A stretch of 21,703 bases of DNA from Pseudomonadota bacterium (GTDB lineage: Bacteria > Pseudomonadota > Gammaproteobacteria > Xanthomonadales > Xanthomonadaceae). This document shows, piece after piece, positions 13,782-21,703 of this stretch. The stretch spans positions 1 through 21,703 of the forward strand of contig JAEWFH010000181.1 of assembly GCA_023388955.1 (NCBI GenBank), in the 5' to 3' direction. Under the pieces are notes generated by a model. That model saw only the letters and a list, made by a program, of their open reading frames with translations. It did no database searches and had not been told where the DNA came from. The position numbers were made by a program, and so were the translations under genes. Each line of letters starts with the position of its first letter. The stretch's first letter is position 1.

Positions 13782-15569
13782 TCATCCGTTCAGCCGCGCC
13801 GCCAGGCCGGAGACGCGCACCACGTGCCGCTGCAGTGCCGCTTCCAGCACCGCCGCGCTTCCGGCCACGTCCAACCGGCGGCGTGCACGCGTGACCGCCG
13901 TGTACAGCAATTCGCGCGACAGCACCCGGTTGTCGACCGCCGGCAGCTGCAGCCAGACCCGGTCGAACTCCGAGCCCTGCGCCTTGTGCACGGTCATGGC
14001 GAAGGCGCTCTCGTGGGGGGGCAGGGCGCCGGGCTGGAACGCACGCGGCGCATCGGCCCGGCTGCCCGGGAACCAGGCGACCAGGCGCCCGCTCCCATCG
14101 TCCAGGCAAATCCCCACGTCCCCGTTGAACAACCCGTGGCGGTAGCTGTTGCGGGTGACCAGCAGCAACTGGCCGTGGAAATGCGCCGGCGGGCGCGGGC
14201 CGGCCAGGTACTCGGCGATTCGCGCGTTCAGCGCCTGGGTGCCTTGCGGCCCCTGCCGAAGCGCGACCAGCAGCCGGACCTCGTCGACCCTGCCCAGGGC
14301 CTGTGCCGGGTCGCCGGCCCGTGCCAGGCCACGCCAGTGTTCCAGCAGGCCGCTGCCGGCGTGGCCGAGCGGATCGGCGTTGCCTTCGTGGAACCCGATG
14401 CCGTCCAGGCTGCCGCTGCGCAGCAGCGTGAGGACCTGCTCCGCCCCGCCCTCCCGGATCGCCGCGGCGAGAGGCGCCAGCTCCAGCGACTCCGCCTGCC
14501 GGTAGCCGCGCTGCAGGTGGACGCGATGGCCGTGCAGGGGGCCGGCGGAAGCGGCAGGCCTGCCGCCATCCCCGGCGCCCAGGTCGCCGCTGGCGCCACA
14601 GATCGCCGCCAGGACGTCGCCGGCCTCCACCGAGGGCAGCTGGTCGGGGTCGCCCAGCAGCACCAGGCGTGCGTGGCCGGGCACCGCCTCGGCCAGCTTG
14701 CACATCAACGGCAGGTCGACCATGGAGGCCTCGTCGACCACCACCACGTCGTGGCGCAGCGGGTTGGTGGCGTCGTGCCGGAACAGGGTCGAGTCGCGGC
14801 GCGTGCCCAGCAGGCGGTGCACGGTGCTCGCCCCGTCGGGCAGGGCCTGCAGCCAGGCCGGTTCGATGCCGGGCAGGCCGCGCAGGCGCTCCACCGCGGC
14901 GCGCAGGCTCCCGGCCATGCGCTCGGCGGCGCGGCCGGTGGGGGCGGCCAGGGCGATCCGCGGGGGCTCGCGCCCGGCCAGCGCGGCGGCGGCGACCAGC
15001 AGCACCAGCAGGCGGGCGATGGTGGTGGTCTTGCCGGTGCCGGGACCGCCGGTGACCAGCAACAGCGCGCGATCCAATGCGCTGCGCGCCGCCAGCGCCT
15101 GCAGCGGGTCGGAACCACCCGGCGGGAACAGCGCCTCCAGCACAGGGGCAATGGCCCCGGCGTCCGGCGCCTGCGGCCGGGCCGCCGCGAGCGCCCGCAG
15201 GCGCGCGGCCAGCCGGCGCTCGTACTCACGGTAACGGCGCAGGTAGAGCAGGCCGTCTTCCAGTACCAGCGGCACGTCGGCGGGCGAGGCCTCGTCCGGC
15301 GCCGCCGGCGTGGACACCCAGCGCGAGGCCGCGAGCGCGCGCCGCCAGTCCGCGGCCGGCGGCCAGCGGACCTCGCCCGGCACCAGCTGCGACGGGGCGG
15401 CGGGATCGAACGCGGCATGTCCGGCATGCACCGCCAGCGAGGCCAGCGCGGCCGCGGCGGCCACCTCCCCGCCGGTGCCGGGGTCGAGCCGGAGCAGGGT
15501 CCGGCCCAGCGCGTCATCCAGGGTGCGTGGACCCTGTTCGCACTGGCGCAAGGCGTCGAGGAGGCTCAT
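13782..15569 (-). CDS. recD: Exodeoxyribonuclease V alpha subunit RecD
   Basis: The fast 5'-3' helicase motor of RecBCD, which processes double-strand breaks. 595 residues, normal for RecD. N-terminal region (1-160) mediates contact with RecC; Walker A LLVTGGPGTGKTTTIARLL at 170-188, then IALAAPTGRAAERM and STVHRLLGTR, Walker B VVVVDEASMVDLPLM, LLGDPDQLPSVEAGDVL, the QRGYRQ region, and near the C-terminus FAMTVHKAQGSEFDRVWL (motif V) and RELLYTAVTRARRRL (motif VI). All superfamily 1B helicase motifs are intact. The ATG at 15569 overlaps the recB stop by one base (TGATG), giving coupled translation. The long open frame upstream of this ATG lies over recB in another frame and was discarded. Confidence 0.95.
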   Translation of the reverse strand: MSLLDALRQCEQGPRTLDDALGRTLLRLDPGTGGEVAAAAALASLAVHAGHAAFDPAAPSQLVPGEVRWPPAADWRRALAASRWVSTPAAPDEASPADVPLVLEDGLLYLRRYREYERRLAARLRALAAARPQAPDAGAIAPVLEALFPPGGSDPLQALAARSALDRALLLVTGGPGTGKTTTIARLLVLLVAAAALAGREPPRIALAAPTGRAAERMAGSLRAAVERLRGLPGIEPAWLQALPDGASTVHRLLGTRRDSTLFRHDATNPLRHDVVVVDEASMVDLPLMCKLAEAVPGHARLVLLGDPDQLPSVEAGDVLAAICGASGDLGAGDGGRPAASAGPLHGHRVHLQRGYRQAESLELAPLAAAIREGGAEQVLTLLRSGSLDGIGFHEGNADPLGHAGSGLLEHWRGLARAGDPAQALGRVDEVRLLVALRQGPQGTQALNARIAEYLAGPRPPAHFHGQLLLVTRNSYRHGLFNGDVGICLDDGSGRLVAWFPGSRADAPRAFQPGALPPHESAFAMTVHKAQGSEFDRVWLQLPAVDNRVLSRELLYTAVTRARRRLDVAGSAAVLEAALQRHVVRVSGLAARLNG

Positions 15570-18500
15570 CAAGCGCCCTCCGCGACGGCGGCGCCGCCAA
15601 ACAGGGCATCCAGCGCATCCACCAGTCCGGGCTCGAACCGCCAGGCCTGCACCCCCGGGGAGTCGGCCCGGTTCGCATCCAGCCCCCGGCAGAACAGGTA
15701 GCGCACGCCGCCGAAGTCGCGGGCGTAGTCGTAGGCATCGCCCAGGCGGAAGCGCAGCCAGCGGTGCAGGGCGACGGTATAGATCAGCGCCTGCAGGTCG
15801 TACTCGTGGTGTGCCATCGCCGCGGCGAGCCCTCCGGCGTCGTAGGCCGGCAACTGGTTGGACTTGTAGTCGAGCACGTACCAGCGCCCGTCGTGGTGGT
15901 AGGTAAGGTCGATCAGGCCGGTCATCAGGCCTTCCAGCCGGCGGCGGGTGCCGAAGCCGTTGCGGTCCGGCAGCAGGCCATGCGAATGCAGCAGCCCGAC
16001 CAATTCCGCCACCGGGGTCGCGGCGAGCGCGAACTGGAACTCGATCTCCGGCCGCCGCTGCTCCGGCGGCAGCGCGGCCAGGCAGCTGCCCTCCGGCAAG
16101 GTGACGGTGAGCGTGTGCCCGGCCAGCATGGCCAGCAGCGCGACGCCATCGGCCAGGTCCGCCGAGCCGTAGCCGCCACGTCCCAGGGCGGCGCGGATCT
16201 TCTCCTCCTCGCCTGCGGGCACCGCGGCGCCCGGGTGCCAGCCATGCCACTGGCCGAAATCGGCGTGCTCGAGCACATCGTGCAGCACCACGCCGAAGCG
16301 CGATCCGGAAAAGCGCGGGTCGAAGGCCACCGCCTCCGGGACATCGGCCGCGCTGGCCTCCGGTTCGTCGCGGCCGCCGTGCGCGGGTTGGGTCGCGGCG
16401 CTGGAAGGATCCGGCCCGGCGTCGGCATTGGACAGCTGGGTGAAGCTGTAGACCCACCAGTCGGCATCGAGCGCCCGCGCCGGCGTACGCGCCGGCGGCA
16501 CGTCGCGCCCTGCGGAGGGAGGCAGCCAGGGCAGGGTTTCCGGTGGCAGCGCATCGTCGAGCACGACCGCGTCCGGCGCCGCCTCCAGCAGAGCTTCCGC
16601 GTCGGCGACCATCGGCCACAGGGGCGAGGCCGCATGGGCATGGAACTTCCCGCCGGCCAGCCACAGCGCATCCCGGGCGCGGGTCAGTCCGACGTAGAGC
16701 AGGCGTGCATCCTCGGCACGCTCCGCCGCGGTCCAGCGCTCGACGGCCGCGTCCCAGTCGCCGGAACCGGGCTGCTTCCAGTGCAGTACGCGGGCATGGT
16801 CTTCGCCGCCTTCCTCCGCGCCACCGGACGGGCGATGCACGACCACGCAGTTGCCCGGCGACTTCGCCTTGCCGCCGATGCCGGCATAGGGCAGGTACAC
16901 CAGCGGGTACTCCAGGCCCTTGCTCTTGTGCAGGGTCACCACCTGCACCCGGCGCGCATCCGACTCCAGGCGCAGCAGCTGCGCCTCGTCGTCGTGGCTG
17001 GCCTCGGCGACCTGCCGGGCGAGCCAGTCGGCCAGGCCCTGCAGGCCCAGCGCCTGGCGGTGCGCCTGCTGCAGTAACTCGGCCAGCTGCAGGTAGTTGG
17101 TCAGGCGCCGCTCGCCGTCGAGCAGGCCCAGCAGGCGGCTGGCGTTTTCAGCGCACAGCGCGCCCAGCAGCGCCAGCGGGCCGCCGCGCTGGAGGCGCTC
17201 GCGCCACCCTGCCGCGGTCCGCTGCCATTGATCCAGCGCGTCCTCGTCGGCCAGTGCCTCGATCTCCTGCGCGGACTGGCCCACCAGCACGCTCGACAGC
17301 GCGGTGCGCAGGCGCGCGGCGTCGGCCCCGTGCAGCAGCGCCATCAGCAGCGCGTGCACCTCGCGTGCCTCGGCGGTGGCGTAGAGGCTGAGCTTGCCGG
17401 CGGCGACCGCCGGGATGCCGACCGCGGCCAGCGCCTGGCGGATCATCGTCGCCTCGGCATGGGTGCGCACCAGCACCGCGATGTCCCCGGGCTGCACCGG
17501 CGTGCCATCGAGCTGCGCCCGGCCTTCGGCGGCCTCGCTGAGCACGGCGTGGATCGCCGCGACGCAGGCCCGCGTGGCCAGCTCGCGCGACTGCGGGGCG
17601 CTCCAGGGCTTTTGCTTGCCGCTGGCGTCCGGTTCGGGTTCCGGGGCGCGCCACAGGGTCAGCGCCGGCGCGGGTCCGCCGTAGCGCCGATATTCGTCGT
17701 CCTGCCGGCTCCCGCCCGGCTGCACCGGATGGAAGCGGATGCGGCCGTCCCCGAACGCCCCGGCTTGCGCAGCGGCGTCGGCCTGCCCGTAGAGCGCGTC
17801 GATCGCCGCCAGCACCGACGGCCGCGAGCGGAAGTTCGACGACAGCGGCGGAGCGTCGGTGGCGCTGTCGCGCGCGAGCAGGTAGGTCTCCACGTCGCCG
17901 CCGCGGAAACCGTAGATCGCCTGCTTGGGATCGCCGATCAGGAACAGCGCCGGGGCGCCCGCTCCCGCCCGCTCGCCGGCGCGGCCGAACACCCGGTCGA
18001 AGATCCGCCACTGCCGCGGATCGGTGTCCTGGAACTCGTCGACCAGGGCAACCTGGTACTGGGCCCGCAACCGCGCCGCCAGCGCGTCGGCCGACGGGCC
18101 ATCGACCGCATCAGCGACCCGGTCGACCAGGTCGTCGTAGGTCTGGATCCGCAGGGTCTGCTTGCGCGCGGCGAGGCGACGGCGGGCATCCGCGCGGATG
18201 CGGTGGAGCAGCGCCACCTTCCGTGCCTCCCGGATCTCCCCGACCGCCCCCAGCGCCTGCGCGTAGTCGGCCACCGCGTCGCACAGGGGCGAATCCGGGG
18301 TACGGCCGGCGCCGGCCTTGCTGGTCCGCGCCAGCAGGGTTTCGCGCTGCAGCTGCGGCAGCTTGGCATGCGTGAACGGGGTCTCCGCGTCCGACTCGCA
18401 CCAACCGTGCAGCGCATCGAACAGCTCCTCGATCCACTCGCGCTTGTAGCTGCCCCCGTGCAGGACCTTGCTCCCGACCGCCTCGACCAGGTCCGCGCGG

Positions 18501-19204
18501 AATCCATCACCGTGACGGCGCGCGGCGGCGGCGAACGCCTCACCGGCCGCACGCAGCATCGGCACCGGGTCGGGCAGCGGCCCGGGCGCCGGCGGCAGCA
18601 GCACCGGTTCGCGCACCAGCCGCGGCAGGTCCGCGGCGAGCGCCTCCGGTCCCCGGCTCCACAATCCGGCCAGGGCCTCCATGCGTTCCGCATCGCATGC
18701 ATGCACCCGCCACAGGTCGGCGGCGATGTCCCCGTACAGGGCCTTGTCACTGGCCAGCAGTTCCGGGACATCGAAGCCCTGCCCGCATTCCAGCGCGTGC
18801 TCGCGCAGCACCCGGGCGCAGAAGCCGTGGATGGTGAAGATCGCAGCCAGGTCGATGCGGTCGGCGGCCTCGCGCAGGCGCCGGGCCACGGACCGGGCCG
18901 GCTCGCCGCTGGCCTGCAGGTGCGCTTCGATCACCGCGCGGGTGATCGACACCTCCGGCTCGTCCGGCAGCGCCTCGCCGGCCGCGATCCGCCGGGCCAG
19001 CAGCAGCCGCTTGCGGATGCGTGCCCGCAGCTCCTGGGTGGCCGCCTCGGTGAAGGTGACGGCCAGGATCGCACCGATGTCCAGGCGCTGCTCCACCACC
19101 AGCCGCAACACCAGCGTGGCCAGGGTGAAGGTCTTGCCGGTACCCGCGGAGGCCTCGATGGCCTGGGCGCCCTCCAGCGGCAGGGTGAGGTAGGGATCGC
19201 TCAT
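15569..19204 (-). CDS. recB: Exodeoxyribonuclease V beta subunit RecB
   Basis: Helicase-nuclease subunit of RecBCD, 1,211 residues, the usual size. The N-terminal UvrD-like motor shows Walker A EASAGTGKTFTLATLVLRL from residue 17, VTFTEAATQELRARI (motif Ia), IFTIHGFCARVLREHA, Walker B LVDEFQDTDPRQW with Asp389-Glu390, LIGDPKQAIYGFRGGDVETY, and the later VQVVTLHKSKGLEYPLVYLP and LLYVGLTRARDALWLA blocks. The C-terminal nuclease domain holds GLIDLTY with Asp near 1099 and VLDYKSNQL with Asp near 1112 and Lys near 1114, then YDLQALIYTVALHRWL, so both helicase and nuclease are complete. The ATG at 19204 overlaps the recC stop as ATGA. Order recC-recB-recD without ptrA between is typical of this lineage. 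Confidence 0.96.
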   Translation of the reverse strand: MSDPYLTLPLEGAQAIEASAGTGKTFTLATLVLRLVVEQRLDIGAILAVTFTEAATQELRARIRKRLLLARRIAAGEALPDEPEVSITRAVIEAHLQASGEPARSVARRLREAADRIDLAAIFTIHGFCARVLREHALECGQGFDVPELLASDKALYGDIAADLWRVHACDAERMEALAGLWSRGPEALAADLPRLVREPVLLPPAPGPLPDPVPMLRAAGEAFAAAARRHGDGFRADLVEAVGSKVLHGGSYKREWIEELFDALHGWCESDAETPFTHAKLPQLQRETLLARTSKAGAGRTPDSPLCDAVADYAQALGAVGEIREARKVALLHRIRADARRRLAARKQTLRIQTYDDLVDRVADAVDGPSADALAARLRAQYQVALVDEFQDTDPRQWRIFDRVFGRAGERAGAGAPALFLIGDPKQAIYGFRGGDVETYLLARDSATDAPPLSSNFRSRPSVLAAIDALYGQADAAAQAGAFGDGRIRFHPVQPGGSRQDDEYRRYGGPAPALTLWRAPEPEPDASGKQKPWSAPQSRELATRACVAAIHAVLSEAAEGRAQLDGTPVQPGDIAVLVRTHAEATMIRQALAAVGIPAVAAGKLSLYATAEAREVHALLMALLHGADAARLRTALSSVLVGQSAQEIEALADEDALDQWQRTAAGWRERLQRGGPLALLGALCAENASRLLGLLDGERRLTNYLQLAELLQQAHRQALGLQGLADWLARQVAEASHDDEAQLLRLESDARRVQVVTLHKSKGLEYPLVYLPYAGIGGKAKSPGNCVVVHRPSGGAEEGGEDHARVLHWKQPGSGDWDAAVERWTAAERAEDARLLYVGLTRARDALWLAGGKFHAHAASPLWPMVADAEALLEAAPDAVVLDDALPPETLPWLPPSAGRDVPPARTPARALDADWWVYSFTQLSNADAGPDPSSAATQPAHGGRDEPEASAADVPEAVAFDPRFSGSRFGVVLHDVLEHADFGQWHGWHPGAAVPAGEEEKIRAALGRGGYGSADLADGVALLAMLAGHTLTVTLPEGSCLAALPPEQRRPEIEFQFALAATPVAELVGLLHSHGLLPDRNGFGTRRRLEGLMTGLIDLTYHHDGRWYVLDYKSNQLPAYDAGGLAAAMAHHEYDLQALIYTVALHRWLRFRLGDAYDYARDFGGVRYLFCRGLDANRADSPGVQAWRFEPGLVDALDALFGGAAVAEGA

Positions 19205-21703
19205 GCCTCTTCCCCGTCGTCGAGCGTGGCGGCCAGGCCGCGCAGCGCGTCCGGATCGACCCCGGTGTACACCGTGCCCTCCTGCAACGCGGCGAATACC
19301 ACCATGGCCAGGTCGGCGAAGCGCAGCAGCGCCTCGTCGCTGGTGAACGGATCGCGGCCGCGCAGGGCCAGCCGGAGGCCGTCGCCGTCGCCTTCGGCGA
19401 ACCCGAAGCCGCCGCGCCACTTCTTCACCGCGGCGGCGACGGCGCGTTCCTGGCTGCCGCTGGAACCGCTCGCCACCCGGTAGAACTCCCAGCTGCTGTA
19501 AGGCGCGAACGCCAGCGGCTCGCGCAGGCCCTGTTCGCGCAGGTCCAGCAGCCGCCGCAGCGCCTCGCGCGCGTCCCCGGCGGGCAGCCCGGCGCGCACG
19601 TGCGGGCCGATCCCGGCGCGCCCGGCGTCGTGGAATCGGACCAGCGGCGCGTCGAGCCCGGCGGCCTGCGCGAACAGCCAGTCCAGCCCGTCGCGGATCG
19701 CCGCGGTCCCGTTGGGCTCGCCGAAGCGCAGCCGGGCCAGGCCATGCGGATAGACCTCGTCGAGGGTGCCCTGCAAGCGCACGCCGCCCAGGTCCACCTC
19801 CAGCGGCAGCACCTGCGGCTGCGCGTCGCCGCGCCAGTGCCGGAACGCCTCCACGTAGTCGCCCACCTGCCCGCGCAGTTCGTCGAACATCCGGCGCCCG
19901 GCCGCCCCCGAGGCCAGCAGGGCGCGGGCACGAAGGCCGGTGCAGATGCCGTCCTCGTCCTCACCCCGCAGCAGCGCATCGAACACCGCCCGCTGCAGCA
20001 CGCTGCGCTCCAGCCCCCGGCCCGGCGTGGCCAGTGGTTCCACGTCCGCGCCACGGCCCTCGATCGGGTCCAGGCGCAGGCCCAGGCGCTGCTCGAGCAG
20101 GGTCTCGGCCGGGTGCAGCAGGAAGCGCTTCAGGGCCGTGAGCGACAGCACTCCCTCTTCCCCGTCGCCGCTGCGCGCGGCCGGCTCCATCGGGGCCCCG
20201 ATCCAGGGCCCCAGCGCCTCGCGCCGCGACGCCAGCCCGGCCACCGCCGCCTCGCGCCACTGGCCGCGGTAGGAGAACCGGCGCGGCTCCAGGCCCCCGT
20301 CGACACCACCGGCTTCCGCACCCCCGGTATCGGCGGCGGCGCCGAACGCCTCCGGCGAGAACGGCTGCAACGGATGCTGCACCACCAGCGTCCCGGCGAC
20401 CCCGGCTTCCGCGGTGTGCTGCGCCTCGGCCGCGGCAATCAGTTCCGACACCAGCACCGAGGGTTCGCGCGCACTGCCATCGCGCGGGTCGGCGCCCTGC
20501 CAGCTGACATAGAAGACATCCTGCGCCGCGGCCAGCAGCTGCAGGAACAGGAAGCGGTCGTCCTCGCGGGTGGAGCGGTCGCCGGGACGACGACGCTCGC
20601 TGCCCAGTTCCGCGGTCAGGCGATTGAGGCCGGCCGCCGGCTCGCGGCGCGGGAAGTCGCCGTCGTTCATCCCCAGCACGCAGATCACCCGGAACGGCAG
20701 CAGCCGCATCGGCACCATCCGGCCGATGCTGACCCCGCCGGTGAGCAGCGGCGCGCGGGTGTCGGCCTCGCGCAGCACGCTGCCGAAATGCGCGCGCACC
20801 GCCTCGGCCGGGACCGGGTCCTCGTAGCCGGCACGGGCCGCCGTGGTCGCGAAGGCGTCGACCAGCGTGCGCAGGCGGTCCAGCGCGCGCCGGGTCGAGG
20901 GGCTGGCCGGCGGACGCGGAAGCAGCGCCTCCAGCAGGCCCAGCAACCGGTCGCGCCAGGCCGCCGGGGGCATCGCTCCACCGAGTACGTCGGCATGCCG
21001 GGCGAGCACACGCAACAGGCCGACCAGGGTGTCCAGCGCATCCAGCGCGCTGCCTTCAAGGTCGGGCAGCGGCGCCACCCCGGCGATCGCCTCGTCGCTG
21101 CCACTGGCATGCCCGAGCAGCAGCCGGTCGAGCGCGAAGGTCCAGGTGTAGGCGTCGTCCCCGGGCGCCTGCAGCCGCTCCCGGTGCGCCGCGTCCAGCC
21201 CCCAGCGCGCGCCGGCTTCGGACAGCCAGCCGTGCAGGCGCTCCAGCGCCGCCGCGTCCAGGCCACTGGCCTCGGCCAGGGGCGGGCTGGCGAGCAGGTC
21301 CAGCACCTCGACCAGGCCGAAGCGCGACACCGGCAACGCCAGCAGCTGCAGGAACACCTCCACCAGCGGCTCGTCGGCCAGCGGGCTGGCATCGGCCAGT
21401 GCGTAGGGAATCGCGTCGCCCTGGCCGCGGCCGCCGAACACGGCGTCCAGGTAGGGCAGGTAGTGGTCGATGTCCGGGGCCAGCACCGCGACCTCGCGCG
21501 GCTGCAGCGGCGGGTCGAAGCGCGGGTCGTCGAACAGGCCGCGCAACTGGTCGTGCAGCACCTGCAACTCGCGCAGCCGGGTGTGGCAGGCGTGCAGCTG
21601 CAGGCTGGGATCGTGGCGGTCGAGCGCCTCGCGCAGCGGGAAGCCCGGCGTGGGGTGGCGGTGGTACAAGTCCGACTGCAGCCGGCGCAGCAGGCTGCCG
21701 TGC
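19201..21703 (-). CDS. recC: Exodeoxyribonuclease V gamma subunit RecC, 5' end cut by window edge
   Basis: Chi-recognition and scaffold subunit of RecBCD. 834 C-terminal codons are present; a full RecC is about 1,100 residues, so roughly the first quarter lies beyond base 21703. The frame runs open through the window edge (HGSLLRRLQSDLYH), so the TTG near 21669 is not the start. Family blocks seen include LQLHACHTRLRELQVLHDQL, VAVLAPDIDHYLPYLDAVFG, VICVLGMNDGDFPRREP, RRPGDRSTREDDRFLFLQLL and VFYVSWQGADPRDG, and the C-terminal nuclease-like fold with LTALKRFLLHPAETLL. The dead helicase and nuclease folds are normal for RecC. The stop overlaps the recB start by four bases (ATGA), so recC, recB and recD form one tightly coupled operon. 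Confidence 0.94.
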   Translation of the reverse strand, partial: HGSLLRRLQSDLYHRHPTPGFPLREALDRHDPSLQLHACHTRLRELQVLHDQLRGLFDDPRFDPPLQPREVAVLAPDIDHYLPYLDAVFGGRGQGDAIPYALADASPLADEPLVEVFLQLLALPVSRFGLVEVLDLLASPPLAEASGLDAAALERLHGWLSEAGARWGLDAAHRERLQAPGDDAYTWTFALDRLLLGHASGSDEAIAGVAPLPDLEGSALDALDTLVGLLRVLARHADVLGGAMPPAAWRDRLLGLLEALLPRPPASPSTRRALDRLRTLVDAFATTAARAGYEDPVPAEAVRAHFGSVLREADTRAPLLTGGVSIGRMVPMRLLPFRVICVLGMNDGDFPRREPAAGLNRLTAELGSERRRPGDRSTREDDRFLFLQLLAAAQDVFYVSWQGADPRDGSAREPSVLVSELIAAAEAQHTAEAGVAGTLVVQHPLQPFSPEAFGAAADTGGAEAGGVDGGLEPRRFSYRGQWREAAVAGLASRREALGPWIGAPMEPAARSGDGEEGVLSLTALKRFLLHPAETLLEQRLGLRLDPIEGRGADVEPLATPGRGLERSVLQRAVFDALLRGEDEDGICTGLRARALLASGAAGRRMFDELRGQVGDYVEAFRHWRGDAQPQVLPLEVDLGGVRLQGTLDEVYPHGLARLRFGEPNGTAAIRDGLDWLFAQAAGLDAPLVRFHDAGRAGIGPHVRAGLPAGDAREALRRLLDLREQGLREPLAFAPYSSWEFYRVASGSSGSQERAVAAAVKKWRGGFGFAEGDGDGLRLALRGRDPFTSDEALLRFADLAMVVFAALQEGTVYTGVDPDALRGLAATLDDGEEA

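Noticed and set aside
13782..16664. 960-codon frame extending recD upstream over recB
   Set aside because: Residues before the ATG at 15569 are recB read in another frame; the TGATG junction and RecD length support the shorter gene.
17228..19483. 751-codon plus-strand open frame opposite recB
   Set aside because: Shadow of recB; low-complexity composition rich in Arg, Gln and Val, no ribosome site and no recognisable domain.

Overview
This is a GC-rich (about 70% or more in most of the window), almost fully coding chromosomal stretch. Gene content, protein style and layout point to a gammaproteobacterium of the Xanthomonadaceae/Lysobacteraceae (Lysobacter- or Luteimonas-like). That placement is inferred from protein families read by eye; no rRNA or other marker gene is present. 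I see no tRNA, rRNA, CRISPR array, insertion sequence or prophage gene. No gene-free gap exceeds 300 bases. The largest are 3147-3377 (the AT-rich hip control region) and 7418-7603 (between two divergent genes, nothing recognisable beyond ribosome binding sites).

Left part (1-3250): a truncated major-facilitator exporter (minus strand), a divergent stand-alone 2H phosphoesterase (plus strand), then a minus-strand toxin-antitoxin operon hipB-hipA. A third, previously easy-to-miss small gene follows hipA and reads through only if one G in a GGGG run is removed. Upstream of hipB lies a strikingly AT-rich segment (29% GC over 3161-3250) carrying a nested dyad of ACAACT/AGTTGT half-sites, a good operator candidate for HipB.

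Middle part (3378-9013, plus strand apart from one small gene): a translationally coupled pair, a DEAH-type helicase with a four-cysteine C-terminus and a DEDDh exonuclease, matching the Bacillus MrfA/MrfB (YprA/YprB) mitomycin repair proteins. Next come a small I78-type peptidase-inhibitor lipoprotein, a cysteine-rich zinc-ribbon protein (minus strand) and a secreted M28 metallopeptidase in which the usual first metal-binding His is Asp.

Right part (9055-21703, all minus strand), read in the direction of transcription: recC (5' end outside the window), recB and recD with overlapping ends, a glycine-zipper stress-type protein with its own terminator, then folE, egtB, egtD and a bacterial type IB topoisomerase. 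egtB and egtD overlap by four bases and supply the core two steps of ergothioneine synthesis. RecBCD, MrfAB and the topoisomerase make the window rich in DNA maintenance functions, but they sit in separate transcription units.
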